In this document: piece by piece, positions 5,695 to 8,022 of the stretch
How positions within the stretch are numbered: position 1 is the stretch's first letter
Layout: the number at the start of each line of letters is the position of its first letter
From: JAIOSM01 sp964565415
Lineage (GTDB): Bacteria; Desulfobacterota; Desulfobacteria; Desulfobacterales; Desulfobacteraceae
Reading direction: 5' to 3'
DNA: 8,022 bases
NCBI GenBank assembly: GCA_964565415.1
Contig: CAZMEX010000089.1
Span: 1-8,022, forward strand
The notes under the pieces: generated by a model
Seen by the model: the letters and a program-made list of their open reading frames with translations, nothing else
What the model was told of the DNA's origin: nothing
The model's database searches: none
Position numbers and translations under genes: made by a program

Positions 5695-6731
5695 GGGAAA
5701 ATAGAATTATTGATGCAAATATTAATCGTTCTGCCGAAGGGTTAAGAGTTCTTGAAGATATTGCCAGATTTAAGTTTAATAATGGTGAAATTGCTTTGAA
5801 TTTGAGATCATTACGTCATAAGATCCGGTCTTGTTTTAAAGGAGAAGAGAATCTATTGCTCTTTTCAAGGGATGCTGTTGCAGATGTAGGAAAAATAATC
5901 TCTCAAGAATCAAATATGGATAGGAGAAATACCCTAAAAGAGACCGCCCTTTCAAATTTTAAAAGAGTTGAGGAGGCTTTTAGATCCATTGAAGAGCTGC
6001 TTAAAACCAAGGGTGAGTATGAAACAGGTAAGAGCATTGAGCAAGCGCGTTTTATTCTCTACTCCCTTGAAAAAACAATGATTAGCCTTTTTAAAAGAGG
6101 TTTACCCCAGGGGATCTATGGAATCCTGGGTGAAAAATTTTCCCTTGGAAGGGGTAATATAGAAGTTGCAAAGCAGATGGTAAAAGGCGGGATTGATATT
6201 CTGCAATACAGGGAAAAAGTGCCATACAAGAGTATTAAACAAATCTATGAAGAGTGCCTTGAAATTCGAAAAATAACTAAAGATGCCGGAGTAGTTTTTA
6301 TTGTTAATGATTATGCTGACATTGCCCTTATGGTGAAAGCCGATGGAATCCATGCTGGTCAGGATGACCTGCCTGGAGTTGAGCTTAAAAAAATTGCCAG
6401 GGATATGCTTGTAGGTATTTCAACCCACTCACCAAAACAGGCAAAAAAAGCTTTGGATGACGGTGCAGACTATATTGGAGCAGGACCTGTTTTTGCCACA
6501 CAAACCAAGGAAGATGTGTGTGATCCTGTGGGGTTTGAATACCTTGATCATGTTGTAAAAAATATTGATATTCCCTTTGTTGCCATTGGTGGGATTAAAA
6601 GAGAAAATCTTGCGCAGGTTATAAGGTGTGGAGCAAGAACCATCTCCCTTGTAACTGAGATTATAGGTGCTAGGAATATTGCAGACAGGATTGCTGAGAT
6701 AAAAAAAATATACATGGAGAATATAATATGA
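5691..6731 (+). CDS. thiE: ThiD2-ThiE fusion: HMP-phosphate kinase and thiamine phosphate synthase
   Basis: The 346 residues form two domains. Residues 1-130 match ThiD2 (RIIDANINRSAEGLRVLEDI, then a helical stretch with RSLRHKIR and KRVEEAFRSIEEL), a small HMP-phosphate kinase unrelated to ThiD that does not accept free HMP. Residues about 138-346 are ThiE, a TIM barrel joining HMP-diphosphate and thiazole phosphate into thiamine phosphate. ThiE landmarks are LQYREK (171-176), VNDYADIAL and ADGIHAGQDDLP (205-228), GISTHS (242-247), YIGAGPVFATQTK (261-273) and VAIGGI (297-302). The fusion would place two consecutive steps in one chain and explains why no classical thiD is present in the operon. 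It starts in an ATGA overlap with thiF, with AAGG 7 nt upstream, and ends in an ATGA overlap with thiC. The ThiD2 assignment rests on recalled family features; ThiE is certain. Confidence 0.93.
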   Translation: MRENRIIDANINRSAEGLRVLEDIARFKFNNGEIALNLRSLRHKIRSCFKGEENLLLFSRDAVADVGKIISQESNMDRRNTLKETALSNFKRVEEAFRSIEELLKTKGEYETGKSIEQARFILYSLEKTMISLFKRGLPQGIYGILGEKFSLGRGNIEVAKQMVKGGIDILQYREKVPYKSIKQIYEECLEIRKITKDAGVVFIVNDYADIALMVKADGIHAGQDDLPGVELKKIARDMLVGISTHSPKQAKKALDDGADYIGAGPVFATQTKEDVCDPVGFEYLDHVVKNIDIPFVAIGGIKRENLAQVIRCGARTISLVTEIIGARNIADRIAEIKKIYMENII

Positions 6732-8022
6732 GTGAGTATACAACACAAAAGCATGCTGCTTCAAAAGGTATTTTAACAAAGCAGATGAGAGATGTTTTAA
6801 AATGCGAAAAAATATCAAAACATGATCTTTTAAAAAATATTGCCAATGGTTCCATTGCAATCCCGGCAAACAAAAGACATAAAGCAATTGTGGGTGCAGG
6901 TGTCGGAGCGGGTCTTACAACCAAAGTCAATGTTAATCTTGGTGTTTCAGCAGACAAATGCTCTTTTGCATCTGAAATACAAAAGGCTGAGTTTGCAATC
7001 AGGTATAAAGCTGACTCTGTCATGGATTTAAGTGTATCAGGTGACACCAGGAGTTTTAGAAAAAAGCTTGTTGGAAAACTTCCTGTAATGATAGGAACAG
7101 TACCTATTTATGACACCCTGACTCGAACACAAAAAGAGGTAAAAGATATAACTCTGGATGACTGGTTTGAAACTGTAAAAATCCATGCAGAGGATGGAAT
7201 TGATTTTGTAACTATTCATGCCGGGCTTACTTTAAAATGTATTGAAAGTTTGGGCAGAAATAGAAGGCTTACCGGAATAGTCAGTCGGGGCGGCTCAATC
7301 CTTGCTGAGTGGATGATAAAAAACGAGAAGGAAAATCCATTTTATGAGCACTATGACAGGCTTTTAGAAATATGCAGGCACTATGACGTCTGCATAAGCT
7401 TGGGAGATGGTCTCAGACCAGGAGCTTTGCAAGACTCTACAGATGCACCCCAGCTTGAGGAGCTGATTACTTTGGGTGAGCTTACAAAGGTTGCCTGGGA
7501 CAAAGATGTTCAGGTTATGGTTGAGGGTCCAGGACATGTTCCTTTAAATGAAATTGAGATGAATATGAAACTGCAAAAAAAACTTTGTCATAATGCGCCT
7601 TTTTATGTATTAGGTCCCCTTGTAACTGATATTGCACCTGGTTATGATCACATAACTTCTGCCATAGGCGGTGCCCTTGCAGCAATGCACGGAGCAGATT
7701 TTTTATGTTATGTTACTCCGGCAGAGCACTTGCGGCTTCCTGAAGCTGATGATGTAAAAGAGGGAATTATGGCTGCAAGGATTGCTGCCCATGCAGCTGA
7801 TATTGCAAACAATCTTCCAGGAGCAATTGATATTGACCATAAGATGGGAAAATTTAGAAAAGAGCTTGACTGGGAAGGTCAGTTTCAATGTGCCATTGAT
7901 CCTGAGAAAGCAAAAAAATATAGAGAGTCATCCATGCCAGAGGTAAAAGATGGTAAAGATGAAGTGTGTACCATGTGTGGAGATTTTTGTGCAGTTAAAC
8001 GATCAAATAGCTTGTTTGATAA
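6728..8022 (+). CDS. thiC: Phosphomethylpyrimidine synthase ThiC, 3' end outside window
   Basis: From the ATG at 6728, 431 codons are open to the window edge. This is the short ThiC form without the long N-terminal extension of enteric enzymes. ThiC rearranges aminoimidazole ribotide into HMP-phosphate by radical SAM chemistry. Typical segments are SVSGDTRSFR, GTVPIYD, FVTIHAGLT, SRGGSILAEWM, LGDGLRPGALQDSTDAPQ, EGPGHVPLN, LGPLVTDIAPGYDHITSAIG and LCYVTPAEHLRLP. The cluster-binding cysteines are C414, C417 and C421 in CTMCGDFCAVK, i.e. CxxC followed by three residues, where E. coli-type ThiC has four. With this C-terminal motif reached, only a few residues should be missing. It overlaps thiD2E by 4 nt (ATGA). 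The paralogue BzaF (hydroxybenzimidazole synthase) is similar, but the operon and TPP riboswitch favour ThiC. Confidence 0.95.
   Translation, partial: MSEYTTQKHAASKGILTKQMRDVLKCEKISKHDLLKNIANGSIAIPANKRHKAIVGAGVGAGLTTKVNVNLGVSADKCSFASEIQKAEFAIRYKADSVMDLSVSGDTRSFRKKLVGKLPVMIGTVPIYDTLTRTQKEVKDITLDDWFETVKIHAEDGIDFVTIHAGLTLKCIESLGRNRRLTGIVSRGGSILAEWMIKNEKENPFYEHYDRLLEICRHYDVCISLGDGLRPGALQDSTDAPQLEELITLGELTKVAWDKDVQVMVEGPGHVPLNEIEMNMKLQKKLCHNAPFYVLGPLVTDIAPGYDHITSAIGGALAAMHGADFLCYVTPAEHLRLPEADDVKEGIMAARIAAHAADIANNLPGAIDIDHKMGKFRKELDWEGQFQCAIDPEKAKKYRESSMPEVKDGKDEVCTMCGDFCAVKRSNSLFD

Noticed and set aside
6429..6887. 152-residue open frame on the minus strand across the thiD2E-thiC junction
   Set aside because: Cysteine- and phenylalanine-rich, low-plausibility protein, antisense to two conserved genes; a shadow.
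6728..8022. BzaF (5-hydroxybenzimidazole synthase) instead of ThiC
   Set aside because: The two families are similar, but the gene is the last visible member of a TPP-riboswitch operon that otherwise lacks a ThiC, so ThiC is preferred.

Overview
The window is AT-rich (roughly 38-40% G+C judged by eye) and tightly packed. It looks like part of a chromosome of an anaerobic or microaerobic bacterium, most likely a sulfate-reducing Desulfobacterota (Desulfobacterales-like). That placement is an inference from several points: ThiH (the anaerobic, radical-SAM route to the thiazole) instead of the oxygen-dependent ThiO, a ThiD2-ThiE fusion, a short 'family 2' ThiF, an FmdE-family protein and a bacteriohemerythrin. 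No mobile element, CRISPR array, rRNA or tRNA was seen.

Layout. (1) Positions 1-630, minus strand: a bacteriohemerythrin gene cut by the window's left edge, driven by a near-consensus sigma70 promoter with A-tracts upstream and a leader of about 107 nt. (2) Positions 631-2159, minus strand: a two-gene unit, gntR (GntR/HutC family) followed by a trpA-like gene. No other trp gene is visible. (3) Positions 2160-2268: a divergent intergenic region with overlapping inverted repeats that cover the predicted gntR promoter. (4) Positions 2269-2817, plus strand: an FmdE-family protein with a C-terminal zinc ribbon. (5) Positions 2832-8022, plus strand: a thiamine operon with a promoter, a TPP riboswitch, and thiS-thiG-thiH-thiF-thiD2E-thiC. 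Every junction between these genes overlaps by 1-35 nt. thiC runs off the right edge, probably within a few residues of its end.

How the genes work together. ThiF adenylates the C-terminal glycine of ThiS, which becomes a thiocarboxylate sulfur donor. ThiH cleaves tyrosine to dehydroglycine. ThiG condenses dehydroglycine, sulfur and deoxyxylulose phosphate into the thiazole phosphate. ThiC converts aminoimidazole ribotide into HMP-phosphate. The ThiD2 domain phosphorylates this to HMP-diphosphate, and the fused ThiE domain joins pyrimidine and thiazole into thiamine monophosphate. The last kinase (ThiL), the cysteine desulfurase and DXP synthase are not in the window. The riboswitch would shut the whole operon down when thiamine diphosphate is plentiful.

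No wholly new system is evident. The points most worth a second look are the orphan TrpA-like protein, with altered residues in its inter-subunit loop, in an operon with its own GntR regulator beside an orphan FmdE; a predicted leaderless gntR mRNA under an overlapping operator array; the ThiD2-ThiE fusion; the minimal ThiF without zinc-binding cysteines; and the shortened cysteine motif in ThiC.
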